Assembly: GCA_905236365.1 (NCBI GenBank)
Contig: CAJOPP010000170.1
Location: 1 to 11,355 of the forward strand
Length of the DNA stretch: 11,355 nucleotides
Reading direction: 5' to 3'
From: an uncultured Lachnospiraceae bacterium
GTDB taxonomy: Bacteria > Bacillota > Clostridia > Lachnospirales > Lachnospiraceae
Made by a program: the position numbers and the translations under genes. The notes under the pieces were generated by a model, which saw nothing but the letters and a program-made list of their open reading frames with translations, did no database searches and was not told the origin of the DNA. Of the stretch, positions 1 to 7,836 are shown one piece after another. Position 1 is the stretch's first letter. Every line of letters begins with the position of its first letter.

Positions 1-101
1 ATATCCGGCAACGTCCGGCTTAAGTAAATGACATTGCGTCTGAAAAGTAACGTTATTATGAGGTAATATTTCACCCTTTAGCTACTCTTGCGTCCGGCTA
101 A
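1..101. other. Intergenic stretch downstream of the PBP gene
   Basis: No gene is visible in this stretch. It is built from short repeated modules. GTCCGGCT occurs at 13-20 and 92-99 with a related ATCCGGCA at 3-10, and TTGCGTC occurs at 34-40 and 89-95. An 18-nt motif at 17-34 recurs upstream of ruvA. I see no GC-rich hairpin followed by a T-run on the minus strand, so the transcription stop of the ruvA-PBP operon is not evident inside the window. Confidence 0.5.
17..34 (-). repeat. Copy 1 of an 18-nt dispersed motif
   Basis: The plus-strand reading is GGCTTAAGTAAATGACAT. The same 18 bases with one change (T for A at the tenth base) occur at 7751-7768 in the same orientation. Both copies are intergenic. 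About 13-20 bases further on, this copy has TGAAAAGTAACGTTATTA. Copy 2 has TGAAA and then TGTAACGATAATA after its hairpin. The two sites may therefore be a short and a long version of one element. That is inference from two copies only. Confidence 0.45.
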
Positions 102-1646
102 CTACTGATCAAGTCCATTTGCATAATACGCATCAAAGATCTGCCTTGCCACTGCACTTGCTTTCACTCCATTTACATCTGACTCCTCAACTATAATGCT
201 GACCGCCACATCCGGATGATCAGGATTACTGAAACCAACAAACCATGAATAATCATGATTCCCATTATCGTATTCTGCAGTTCCGGTCTTGCCTGCCGCT
301 TCATATTGGGCACCGGCAAAATAACTGGCAGCCGTTCCCTCTGTTACAACCTTTCGCATATAGGAAGTCAGGGTATCCACCTCATCAGAAGTCATTAACG
401 TATCATACGAGGATGGCGAAAACTTTTTGATTCTTGTTCCCTTATAGTTTTCTATGCTGTCAATCAGATACGGCTTCATCATAAGCCCTCCGTTTGCAAT
501 TGTTGATACGATCAGTGCATTATGAAGTGGGGAAATGAGCGTATCTCCCTGCCCAAATGCAGTCTGGGGAATATATCCTTTATCAGACTTTCCGTCCAGG
601 CAAAACCGGCTTGTAGCACTGGAATCTGTATACGGAAGAGATTTGTTAAAGAGAAAATCCTCCAATGTGTCCCTCCACTTATTTACATTGAGCTGTGTAC
701 CAATATCCGCATATGCCTGATTACAGGAATTTGCAAGAGCCTGTGACAAATCCTCTTCTCCATGTGTTTTTCTTCCATAGCAATGTACTGTTACATTATT
801 GAATGTCTGTTCTTCTAACGAGCAATTATAATGATACTCTTTGTATTTTTCTGGTTGTTGCCGCATAAAACTCAGAGTCGTTAGAATTTTAAAGGTAGAA
901 CCCGGTGGATAAAGCCCCTGTGTTGCTCTGTTCAGTAAAACTGAGCTGTCAGAATTGCCACTATTTGCCTCTTCCCAAACCGCATCAATCTCGTTGGGAT
1001 TAAAGTCCGGTTTAGATACCATCGCAAGAATCTTACCCGTATCCGGTTCCATAACCACTACTGCACCATCTGCGTAGCCTAGAGCATCATATGCCGTCCG
1101 TTGCAATTCATAATTTAACGTAGATACCACCGTATCCCCTATATTTTTTTCCTCTCTCAGAGTATGAATGACTCTCTCTGCCGCATTCGCATGACTTTCC
1201 AACAGGTGATAATTTCCAACAAGTTCGATTCCCGCCTTAGTATAGCCGGAATATCCAACTACATGGGCAAATAATTGATCATAGGGATAATATCTTGCAT
1301 CCCCATTATTCGTTGCAACAACTTTTCCATCACTCGTTACAATATCCCCCCGAATCACATCCGCAGCATATCGATCCAGTCTGGTATTTGCCGCATTCGC
1401 AATCACCTCGTCCTTCTCTACAATCATAAAATGCATGATATATGCAATCAGACCAAAAATCAAAAACGAACATATATACGTAATGCCTATCACAGGCCGG
1501 TTCATTTTTTCATTAATCTTATCAATTTTCTCTTCTTTTTCTAAAAAATCTCGTTGCTCCGGAGTCAGTAAACTGATATCCAATTCCTTTTTATGCCTGT
1601 TCCGCTTTTTCTGCGACTTCTTCAATGCTTCTTCTTTCTTCTTCAA
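102..1646 (-). CDS. Class B penicillin-binding protein (D,D-transpeptidase)
   Basis: This is a peptidoglycan cross-linking transpeptidase of the FtsI/PbpA type, anchored in the membrane and acting outside it. With the start used here it has 514 residues: a very basic cytoplasmic tail, one membrane segment at about 52-75, a short dimerisation region, then the transpeptidase domain. The three active-site motifs are intact: STFK at 250-253 (YPPGSTFK), SCN at 307-309 and KTG at 453-455 (AAGKTGTAEY). No PASTA repeats follow. It is the last gene of the operon, directly after a SEDS polymerase, its usual partner. The start is uncertain. TTG at 1646 has AGAGG nine bases upstream and overlaps the SEDS gene by 56 bases. 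ATG at 1505 gives a 467-residue protein beginning MNRPVIG but has a poor ribosome binding site. The codons between the two read like a real charged protein tail, so I prefer the longer form, with modest confidence. Confidence 0.9.
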   Translation of the reverse strand: MKKKEEALKKSQKKRNRHKKELDISLLTPEQRDFLEKEEKIDKINEKMNRPVIGITYICSFLIFGLIAYIMHFMIVEKDEVIANAANTRLDRYAADVIRGDIVTSDGKVVATNNGDARYYPYDQLFAHVVGYSGYTKAGIELVGNYHLLESHANAAERVIHTLREEKNIGDTVVSTLNYELQRTAYDALGYADGAVVVMEPDTGKILAMVSKPDFNPNEIDAVWEEANSGNSDSSVLLNRATQGLYPPGSTFKILTTLSFMRQQPEKYKEYHYNCSLEEQTFNNVTVHCYGRKTHGEEDLSQALANSCNQAYADIGTQLNVNKWRDTLEDFLFNKSLPYTDSSATSRFCLDGKSDKGYIPQTAFGQGDTLISPLHNALIVSTIANGGLMMKPYLIDSIENYKGTRIKKFSPSSYDTLMTSDEVDTLTSYMRKVVTEGTAASYFAGAQYEAAGKTGTAEYDNGNHDYSWFVGFSNPDHPDVAVSIIVEESDVNGVKASAVARQIFDAYYANGLDQ

Positions 1647-2976
1647 CTTTCTTTGCCTCTTTATTTTCAATTGTACTGATTCCCTGCATGATTGAAAACA
1701 TAACAAGGGAACTTAACACTGAGCTACCTCCATAACTGACCAAAGGAATTGTAACACCGGTAGATGGAATAAACTTTGTTACACCTCCTATGGATAAAAA
1801 TGTCTGGAATATATAACAGATTGCAAATCCAAAAGCCATCGTTTTATAAAAGCGATTCCTCACCTTCATTGCAATATTGACAAAACAGATAAAGCAGCTA
1901 AAACATACCAGGATCAATGCCAATGCAAACAATACTCCAAACTCTTCTGCAATCGCAGAAAAGATAAAGTCACTTTCTCTTACCGGAATCAGTTCCGGTG
2001 AGCCTTTGGTCAACCCCGTTCCAAAATAGCCGCCGCTTCCAATCGCAAACAAAGATTGGGTAATCTGGTAACCGTCTCCTCTGATATCAGCCCACGGGTC
2101 CTTCCAAACGTTAACACGTACCATAACGTGATCGAACAATCTATCCTTAAACAGTAAAAATGCTAAGCCCGCCATCACCGCACCACCGGCAATAAATGCC
2201 AGAAGATACCATATCTTTCCGGTTCCAATATAGATCATACAGATAAAAACTATAAAGAAAATAAGTGCTGCCCCTAAATCCTTCTCCAATACAAGAATCC
2301 CCATATGAACACATGCAAATCCTGTTGTGATCATTACCTGCTTCACAGATCTACTCTTTGACAACATGCTGGCTACAAAAAAGGCAAACAGTATCTTAAC
2401 CAATTCAGATGGTTGCAGTGTCACTCCAAAAAGAGAAATCCAGTTCTTGGAACCAAATTGTTCTACACCAATCACAAATACCGAACTAAGTGCAATAATA
2501 CCAACAATTCCATAAGCAATTCCATAATTCCGAAGGTTTTTATATCGATCCATAATATATGGTATCACTGAAACCACAAGCATAGCCGCTGTTGCAATGA
2601 CAAACTGCTTTTTTGCCATGGAAAAATCCAGTCTTGTAAGCATCGTATACCCAATCAACAATAAAAAATTCATATTATTAGTAATCACTCTGGAAGAATA
2701 CGGATAAATATAATGATAAAGATACATATAGACCGTTGCAACCAGTATCTGTAATCCATAAAAAATAACAATTGTAACCATATCATCCATATTACTGAGT
2801 GCCAATGTCAGATAAGACAAAAAATGTATCAAAAATACATAGACAATCTGTTTATTTAATTTGGATTCCCGCTCCGCTTTGCTTCCCTGTCGAAAAACGG
2901 TAAAACAAGACAAGGTATAAAGCAACATCAGAATCAATATAATATATTTTGATAAATTTATAATGATACTCGCCAT
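1591..2976 (-). CDS. SEDS-family peptidoglycan glycosyltransferase (FtsW/RodA/SpoVE)
   Basis: This is a multi-pass membrane glycosyltransferase that polymerises lipid II into glycan strands, normally together with a class B PBP, which is the next gene. Family landmarks are QPSE (188-191), EKDLG (231-235, whose Asp233 matches the catalytic Asp of SEDS proteins), DFIFSAIAEEFG (336-347) and PLVSYGGSS (411-419). At 461 residues it is longer than a typical 370-400-residue RodA or FtsW. The extra part is about 130 N-terminal residues rich in hydrophobic segments before the conserved core. The C-terminal tail (436-461) is cytoplasmic and strongly charged. The ATG directly abuts the TAA of the U32 gene. 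GGAG lies eight bases upstream, inside the U32 gene's last codons, so translational coupling is likely. Sequence alone does not tell whether its role is division (FtsW), elongation (RodA) or sporulation (SpoVE). The zapA neighbour favours division. Confidence 0.92.
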   Translation of the reverse strand: MASIIINLSKYIILILMLLYTLSCFTVFRQGSKAERESKLNKQIVYVFLIHFLSYLTLALSNMDDMVTIVIFYGLQILVATVYMYLYHYIYPYSSRVITNNMNFLLLIGYTMLTRLDFSMAKKQFVIATAAMLVVSVIPYIMDRYKNLRNYGIAYGIVGIIALSSVFVIGVEQFGSKNWISLFGVTLQPSELVKILFAFFVASMLSKSRSVKQVMITTGFACVHMGILVLEKDLGAALIFFIVFICMIYIGTGKIWYLLAFIAGGAVMAGLAFLLFKDRLFDHVMVRVNVWKDPWADIRGDGYQITQSLFAIGSGGYFGTGLTKGSPELIPVRESDFIFSAIAEEFGVLFALALILVCFSCFICFVNIAMKVRNRFYKTMAFGFAICYIFQTFLSIGGVTKFIPSTGVTIPLVSYGGSSVLSSLVMFSIMQGISTIENKEAKKVEEERRSIEEVAEKAEQA

Positions 2977-5562
2977 TTATTCTACTCCACGATGATAATG
3001 TCCTCTGGTCTTTTCTTCCTCCGGTATTCTGCCGGAAAAAAAGGAATCCAGAATCGTTTTTGTCTCCTCTTGTGATTCTCTGGTAAAATGTAACCGACTT
3101 GCCAGTGTCGAATGAAAATCCTTCGATACCAAATCATATAATATAGTCGGTACCCCGTTATAAATCAGGCTATAACAATATTTGCATATATTTGTCACGA
3201 AAAAGCTCTTGTGGTACCGATCCCGCATTACAAACTCTGCATTTTTATGATCACACCGTAATAATGTGCTTTGAAGACACTGTGCACTGACCATAAGCTG
3301 CTGATATCCATAAACTTCAATCTCAAAATTGTGTCCGTTCTGCGAACCAGATAATGTCTCATTCTTATCAAATGTTAACGGAAATTCACATACCTGCCCG
3401 GTATCCAAAAGAGTCTTCAACTGCATTTGATTGAGTTCTACCGGAAGTGTAATTCTTGCCTCCGGAAAGAGGCTGTGAACAAATCTTACAGCATAATCAT
3501 TCATCACATACAGACTATGATCTGTAACGATATTACCATGATATTCGATTTGCTTTAAATATGCAAGTTCATCTATATTTCGAACAACTACACCTACAGA
3601 GATTGTGGAATCTTTCATTAACTCTGCAAGAAGCTGTGTAACCGATTCCACAAAAGCACTTCGTAAAACCGGAGGAAGCACTACATAACAGGTTCGCTCT
3701 TTTTCCCCTTTTATAATCTCTATTATAGCTTCTTTTGAGAAAAACTGCAAATCAAGATAAATTTCAGAAATCTGTTTCTCCTGTTTTACAATCATATATT
3801 GTTCCATCGAAGACAACATAACACACATTTGTTTCAGATACCGGTTCTTGTCTGAATCCAGTTGCTTGAATATAACACCTTCCTGCTCTGTTTCTTTTAA
3901 CACAGGTTTAGGTTTTACCCTTCTGCCAGCTTCAAGAATCGTAGTTTCCAAAGCTGCTAATGCACTACGACGCAAGTCTTTCAACGCTTTTAGCGAATAA
4001 AATGCATGGGAAGAAAGAATAATCTGCAACGAATGAAACTCATACCGTGTATTTCCCATTTTACCAACCTTATCTTTTACAATCTCCTCTGTCAAAGGTT
4101 GATGTTCTGCCGTTTGCACCAATTCACCGGACTGCATAACAGAATATTTCCGGTCACCAATCTCCGCCGTTAACGTCAAGGTAGCAGTTTCTCCTTCCGT
4201 TAATACAATCTTCCCACAGATTGGAACTTTCTTTTCTGTGGTAAAATAAGCTTCCAACTCTTTCATCAACGGATACTGCAACATTCGTCTGACAGTCTGC
4301 TTTTTTCTGATTTCCTGAATACGGGGTGCATTCAAAGTAATAATCTCCCCTTCAGAAGCCTGAATATTACTGGTCAGTGTAATCTCCTGTTTCTTCCCAT
4401 CCAATACCAGAATATCCCCTTTATAGACCGTTTGATCAAGCCTGACACAAATCTGATTCTTTCGGATATCCACTACTGTTCCAATCGCAACACCAACATT
4501 TCCCGGATTCTTTATGGACATCATCTCTTTTCCATTATGCCGGTAAAAATAACCTTTCGTAAATCCTCCCCGGTTAAAGACCTCTGCCATTTCCTGCTTA
4601 TATTGATGAGCAATCATCTCTAACTCTGCCTTTTCTGTAATCTTCTCCTGTTGCGAATCGATGGAGGGATTCTTTAACACTTCTGTCGCACCGGAAACAT
4701 ATTCATCTGCTTTCCTTTTCCTGTTCATAGCATTACCATCATCAGAAGGATTCCTCTTGTCATACCACAGGTCAACAACATTGCGATATGCTCTAACGCA
4801 GGCTGCCACATATTCCGGCTTCTTCATTCGTCCTTCGATTTTAAACGAATCAACTCCAGCCTCCACTAAATCTTCCACGATGTCCAATCCACACAGATCC
4901 TTTGGACTCAGTACATGTTCACCGCCTGTCCTGATCTGTTTTCCAGACTGATCAAAGACCGTATAGGGCAGTCTGCAAGTCTGGGCACATCTTCCCCGGT
5001 TGCCGCTTCTTCCTCCTAACATGGAGCTCATAAGACATTGTCCGGAATAACAATAACAAAGTGCCCCCTGTACAAAAACTTCGACCTCCGGTATCACGGC
5101 ATCTTCTTTTAATTTCCGAATCTCCGAAATGGAGAGTTCTCTTGCCGGTACGATTCTTGTTACACCATACTTCTGCAGCAGCTTATAGGCATACTTTGTC
5201 GTAATGGTCATTTGCGTAGATGCATGAATCGGTAAATCAGGGAAGTTCTGATGCACATAATCCATCACTCCCAGATCCTGAACAATCACAGCATCCAGGC
5301 CTGCTTCATAATATGGACTCAGATAATCAAATAACTGACGAATCTCATCATTACGAAATAAGGTGTTAATTGTCAGATAGACCTTAACACCATATAAATG
5401 CGAATATTCAATTGCTTTAATCAGGGCAGACTCATCAAAATTACCAGCATATGCTCTTGCACCGAACCGTTCTCCACCAAGATAAACGGCATCGGCACCT
5501 GCATGAACTGCTGCTTTTAAAGCCTCTATTGAGCCTGCCGGGGCTAATATTTCTGGTTTCAT
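2977..5562 (-). CDS. Long U32-family protein with DUF3656-type region
   Basis: This 861-residue protein has the U32 signature in its N-terminal third: KPEILAPAG at the start, ADAVYLGG, HASTQMT, the Cys-rich block at 165-197 (GALCYCYSGQC, then RGRCAQTCR) and EGRMKKPEY (243-251). The family was named for collagenase activity. Characterised bacterial members act in RNA or quinone hydroxylation (RlhA on 23S rRNA, TrhP on tRNA, UbiU/UbiV), and several carry a 4Fe-4S cluster. Cys176, Cys192 and Cys196 are spaced much as in those cluster binders. The middle, about 380-500, resembles the DUF3656 region. The last third looks like a second, degenerate U32-like half with its own cysteines (762, 770, 793, 796). 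The substrate is unknown; an RNA hydroxylase is plausible but is inference. The longest frame begins at TTG 5577. ATG 5562 (MKPEILAPAG) fits the family N-terminus and has GAGGA nine or so bases upstream. Confidence 0.88.
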   Translation of the reverse strand: MKPEILAPAGSIEALKAAVHAGADAVYLGGERFGARAYAGNFDESALIKAIEYSHLYGVKVYLTINTLFRNDEIRQLFDYLSPYYEAGLDAVIVQDLGVMDYVHQNFPDLPIHASTQMTITTKYAYKLLQKYGVTRIVPARELSISEIRKLKEDAVIPEVEVFVQGALCYCYSGQCLMSSMLGGRSGNRGRCAQTCRLPYTVFDQSGKQIRTGGEHVLSPKDLCGLDIVEDLVEAGVDSFKIEGRMKKPEYVAACVRAYRNVVDLWYDKRNPSDDGNAMNRKRKADEYVSGATEVLKNPSIDSQQEKITEKAELEMIAHQYKQEMAEVFNRGGFTKGYFYRHNGKEMMSIKNPGNVGVAIGTVVDIRKNQICVRLDQTVYKGDILVLDGKKQEITLTSNIQASEGEIITLNAPRIQEIRKKQTVRRMLQYPLMKELEAYFTTEKKVPICGKIVLTEGETATLTLTAEIGDRKYSVMQSGELVQTAEHQPLTEEIVKDKVGKMGNTRYEFHSLQIILSSHAFYSLKALKDLRRSALAALETTILEAGRRVKPKPVLKETEQEGVIFKQLDSDKNRYLKQMCVMLSSMEQYMIVKQEKQISEIYLDLQFFSKEAIIEIIKGEKERTCYVVLPPVLRSAFVESVTQLLAELMKDSTISVGVVVRNIDELAYLKQIEYHGNIVTDHSLYVMNDYAVRFVHSLFPEARITLPVELNQMQLKTLLDTGQVCEFPLTFDKNETLSGSQNGHNFEIEVYGYQQLMVSAQCLQSTLLRCDHKNAEFVMRDRYHKSFFVTNICKYCYSLIYNGVPTILYDLVSKDFHSTLASRLHFTRESQEETKTILDSFFSGRIPEEEKTRGHYHRGVE

Positions 5563-5583
5563 GAATAGGTTCCTCAACTCATC

Positions 5584-5991
5584 TTATGTATCCTGTCTTG
5601 TTTTTTCTGCTTCTAACTGAATGATTTTACGTTGTAAAAGATTAACCTGCTCTTTATATTCTTCCACCATTTTCATAGAGGATTCATATTTTATCTGCTT
5701 CTCTATCACCTCATGTCGTAAATCATAAATCTGCTTCTCTTTTTCGTCATCCAGTTCTGCAAGCTGTCCTGTCAGATTTTTTGCCTTAAAGTAATCATCT
5801 GCAATATTAATGGCAAGCAGAATGTTCTGATACTCCGGGCTCATTCTTTGAAACCCATCAGAAGTTTTGCATTCTGCAATTTTACTGTTCATATAATTGG
5901 CAACTTCCTGTAAATAATCTGTATCTTCATATCCGCTTAAATTATAAATTCGCCCATTGATCACTACTTGAATATCATTTTTTTCTGCCAT
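5584..5991 (-). CDS. zapA: Cell division protein ZapA
   Basis: ZapA is a small cytoplasmic protein that binds FtsZ and bundles its filaments to promote Z-ring assembly. This one has 135 residues. The N-terminal globular domain is at about 5-72, with VVINGRIYNLSG, DTDYLQEVANYMN and the helix ILLAINIADDYF. A long coiled coil follows at about 75-132, rich in Glu, Lys and Gln. The coiled coil is longer than in the roughly 90-residue Bacillus form, which is common in clostridial versions. The start is ATG 5991, four bases after the ruvB stop, with a strong AAGGAGG at 6001-6007 overlapping the end of ruvB. An in-frame extension to 6087 lies entirely inside ruvB and is not credible. Position between ruvB and the wall-synthesis genes supports a septation role. 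Confidence 0.9.
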   Translation of the reverse strand: MAEKNDIQVVINGRIYNLSGYEDTDYLQEVANYMNSKIAECKTSDGFQRMSPEYQNILLAINIADDYFKAKNLTGQLAELDDEKEKQIYDLRHEVIEKQIKYESSMKMVEEYKEQVNLLQRKIIQLEAEKTRQDT

Positions 5992-5995
5992 ATCA

Positions 5996-7003
5996 CTATT
6001 CCTCCTTGCGTAAATAGTCCAATCCAAAATGCTTATATGCGGTTTCGGTTGCAACTCTTCCTCTTGGTGTTCTTGACAGAAGCCCATTCTGAATCAGATA
6101 CGGCTCATATACATCTTCAATCGTTCCGGAATCTTCTCCGATTGCCGCCGCCAGTGTGTCAAGTCCCACCGGCTTGCCATTAAACTTCTCTATCATAGTC
6201 AGAATAATATTGCGATCAACCTGATCTAATCCAAAAGAATCGACTTCTAACCGGTCTAATGCCTTCTTAGCAACCTCTTCACTGATATGTCCGTCATATG
6301 AAACCTCAGCGATATCCCTGACTCTTTTTAATAGACGGTTTGCAAGTCTTGGGGTTCCTCTGGAACGCTTTGCGATTTCTAAAGCACCGGCTTCGTCTAT
6401 GGTCACCTCCAAAACATCCGCAGAGCGCATAACAATCTTTGCAAGTTCTTCCTTGGTATAGAATTCCAAACGATTAACAACCCCAAAACGATCTCTAAGG
6501 GGTGCCGTAAGCATTCCTGCTCTCGTAGTTGCACCTACCAATGTAAAATGCGGAAGATCCAGCCGGATGCTTCTTGCCGCCTGTCCTTTTCCAATCATAA
6601 CGTCAATGGCAAAATCTTCCATTGCCGGATAGAGAACTTCCTCCACCTGACGGTTTAAACGATGAATCTCATCAATAAATAACACATCATTTTCATTGAG
6701 ATTATTAAGAATTGCCGCCAATTCTCCCGGCTTTTCAATTGCCGGACCGGAGGTGATCTTCAGATGACTCTCCATCTCATTAGCAATAATGGATGCCATT
6801 GTTGTTTTTCCAAGCCCCGGAGGTCCATAGAGCAATACATGATCAAGTGCTTCGCCCCGGTTCTTTGCTGCTTCGATAAATATTTTTAAATTGTTTTTTG
6901 CTTTTTCCTGCCCAATATAATCTTTTAACAGGGTTGGTCGAAGATTATTCTCAATCTTAACATCCTCTGGTAAAATCTGGGTACTTATCATTCTGTCTAT
7001 CAT
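5996..7003 (-). CDS. ruvB: Holliday junction branch migration ATPase RuvB
   Basis: RuvB is the hexameric AAA+ motor that pumps DNA through RuvA-bound Holliday junctions in recombinational repair. With the ATG at 7003 it has 335 residues, normal for the family. Visible motifs are LRPTLLKDYIGQ near the N-terminus, Walker A GPPGLGKTT (60-68), Walker B DEIH (111-114), sensor 1 GATTR (157-161), an arginine-finger region LRDRF (Arg170), the sensor 2 segment GTPRLANRLL, and a C-terminal winged-helix domain ending with RTPRGRVAT. It lies 26 bases after ruvA. A GTG at 7015 would add four residues (MWSS). I prefer the ATG because MIDRMISTQ aligns better with family N-termini and GGAG sits four bases upstream, but the GTG cannot be excluded. 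Confidence 0.97.
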   Translation of the reverse strand: MIDRMISTQILPEDVKIENNLRPTLLKDYIGQEKAKNNLKIFIEAAKNRGEALDHVLLYGPPGLGKTTMASIIANEMESHLKITSGPAIEKPGELAAILNNLNENDVLFIDEIHRLNRQVEEVLYPAMEDFAIDVMIGKGQAARSIRLDLPHFTLVGATTRAGMLTAPLRDRFGVVNRLEFYTKEELAKIVMRSADVLEVTIDEAGALEIAKRSRGTPRLANRLLKRVRDIAEVSYDGHISEEVAKKALDRLEVDSFGLDQVDRNIILTMIEKFNGKPVGLDTLAAAIGEDSGTIEDVYEPYLIQNGLLSRTPRGRVATETAYKHFGLDYLRKEE

Positions 7004-7029
7004 ACTACTCCACACTCTAACCTATATCA

Positions 7030-7635
7030 TTACATCATTTTTTTAAGTGCTGCTTTTAACAATTCTCCCGAATCCATCGTCTCTGCTTCCGGAATCTGTT
7101 TGATAGCACGCAATGCTTCAAAATCAGAATACCCCAGGCTGACCAAAGCAAGCACGGTATCCTGAATGCTATCCTCAGACCCCGGAGAATGATTCGGCAT
7201 ATCGGATGAATCCTCAGACACAAAGAAATCATCTAATGTCAATTTGTCCTTCAGCTCCATAATGATTTTTTCAGCAGTCTTTGCCCCAATCCCATTTGCT
7301 TTGGCAATCGCTTTAGAATCCCCTGACACCACTGCTAATGCCAGTTCTCTGACAGAAAGGACCGACAATATTGCAAGTGCTGCTTTCGGTCCAATTCCAT
7401 TTACCTTAATTAACATCTTAAATGTATCCAATTCCTCGGTTGTCGGAAATCCAAATAATGACATTTCATTTTCTCTTACATGTAAATAAGTAAACAACTG
7501 AACCTGCTGATGAATCGTACCAATCTCATTAATTGCCAATCCGGAAGTAAAAATGCGGTAACCAATTCCCTGATTTTCTACCAGAACACTATCTGTCTGA
7601 ATCCCCTCTACTGTTCCTTTTATATATCCTATCAT
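7030..7635 (-). CDS. ruvA: Holliday junction DNA helicase subunit RuvA
   Basis: RuvA binds the four-way junction as a tetramer or octamer and loads RuvB. This protein has 201 residues, the usual length. Domain I is an OB fold at about 1-63, beginning MIGYIKG. Domain II has two helix-hairpin-helix motifs, VNGIGPKAA (78-86) and ANGIGAKTA (113-121). A variable acidic linker follows at about 138-155, and domain III, which contacts RuvB, is at about 156-201 (VLALVSLGYSDFEALRAI). The start is ATG 7635, with AAAGGA seven bases upstream. The frame is open 15 codons further upstream, but those residues are not RuvA-like. It is the first gene of the minus-strand operon. No ruvC is seen nearby. Confidence 0.97.
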   Translation of the reverse strand: MIGYIKGTVEGIQTDSVLVENQGIGYRIFTSGLAINEIGTIHQQVQLFTYLHVRENEMSLFGFPTTEELDTFKMLIKVNGIGPKAALAILSVLSVRELALAVVSGDSKAIAKANGIGAKTAEKIIMELKDKLTLDDFFVSEDSSDMPNHSPGSEDSIQDTVLALVSLGYSDFEALRAIKQIPEAETMDSGELLKAALKKMM

Positions 7636-7750
7636 TGAAATTTCCTTTATGTTCCATATGTTCAACCGGATATCCTGCATGCTATCTTTCGGTCAACATC
7701 GGAACTCTCGCTCCTTTTGATAATGAGTTACAGTCAAGTGATAAGCGGAA

Positions 7751-7768
7751 GGCTTAAGTTAATGACAT
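7751..7768 (-). repeat. Copy 2 of the 18-nt dispersed motif
   Basis: The plus-strand reading is GGCTTAAGTTAATGACAT, identical to 17-34 except for one base. Its last three bases overlap the left arm of the inverted repeat that starts at 7766. It lies in the same orientation as copy 1 and, like it, is outside coding sequence. Confidence 0.45.
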
Positions 7769-7836
7769 GATGTTGGAGGAAAAACTATGCATTTTGGGTT
7801 TACTTTGTTAAGCAAAGTTTTGACCCCGACATCATG
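7766..7836. repeat. Imperfect inverted repeat with 21-nt arms
   Basis: The left arm 7766-7786 (starts CATGATGT, ends AAAACT) matches the reverse complement of the right arm 7816-7836 at 17 of 21 positions with no gap. Both arms are the same length and there are 29 bases between them. Counting wobble, a minus-strand RNA can form 18 of 21 pairs, in blocks of 8, 4 and 6. A plus-strand RNA would have a tandem G-A/A-G mismatch in the stem. A competing small hairpin, ACTTTG-TTAAG-CAAAGT, is at 7802-7818. No T-run follows in either direction, so it is not an ordinary terminator. No target-site duplication is seen at the ends. Confidence 0.65.

Noticed and set aside
4432..4951. Plus-strand open frames inside the U32 gene, and similar ones across the window
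   Set aside because: They lie opposite well-supported genes, have no ribosome binding sites worth noting and no recognisable protein features.
5992..6087. Longer ZapA with 32 extra residues
   Set aside because: The extension lies wholly inside ruvB in another frame, and a strong AAGGAGG sits before ATG 5991.
7640..7662. Possible LexA (SOS) box before ruvA
   Set aside because: The minus strand reads GAACATATGGAAC. The left half fits GAAC-N4-GTTC but the right half is GGAA rather than GTTC, so the dyad is missing.
7636..7680. Longer RuvA with 15 extra residues
   Set aside because: MIGYIKG is the family N-terminus and has its own ribosome binding site.
7766..7836. Inverted repeat as a terminator
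   Set aside because: No T-run follows the stem on either strand, and the 29-base loop is too long.
7766..7836. Inverted repeat as a complete MITE
   Set aside because: The flanks AATGA and AAATT are not target-site duplications; the element's ends are not defined from this window.
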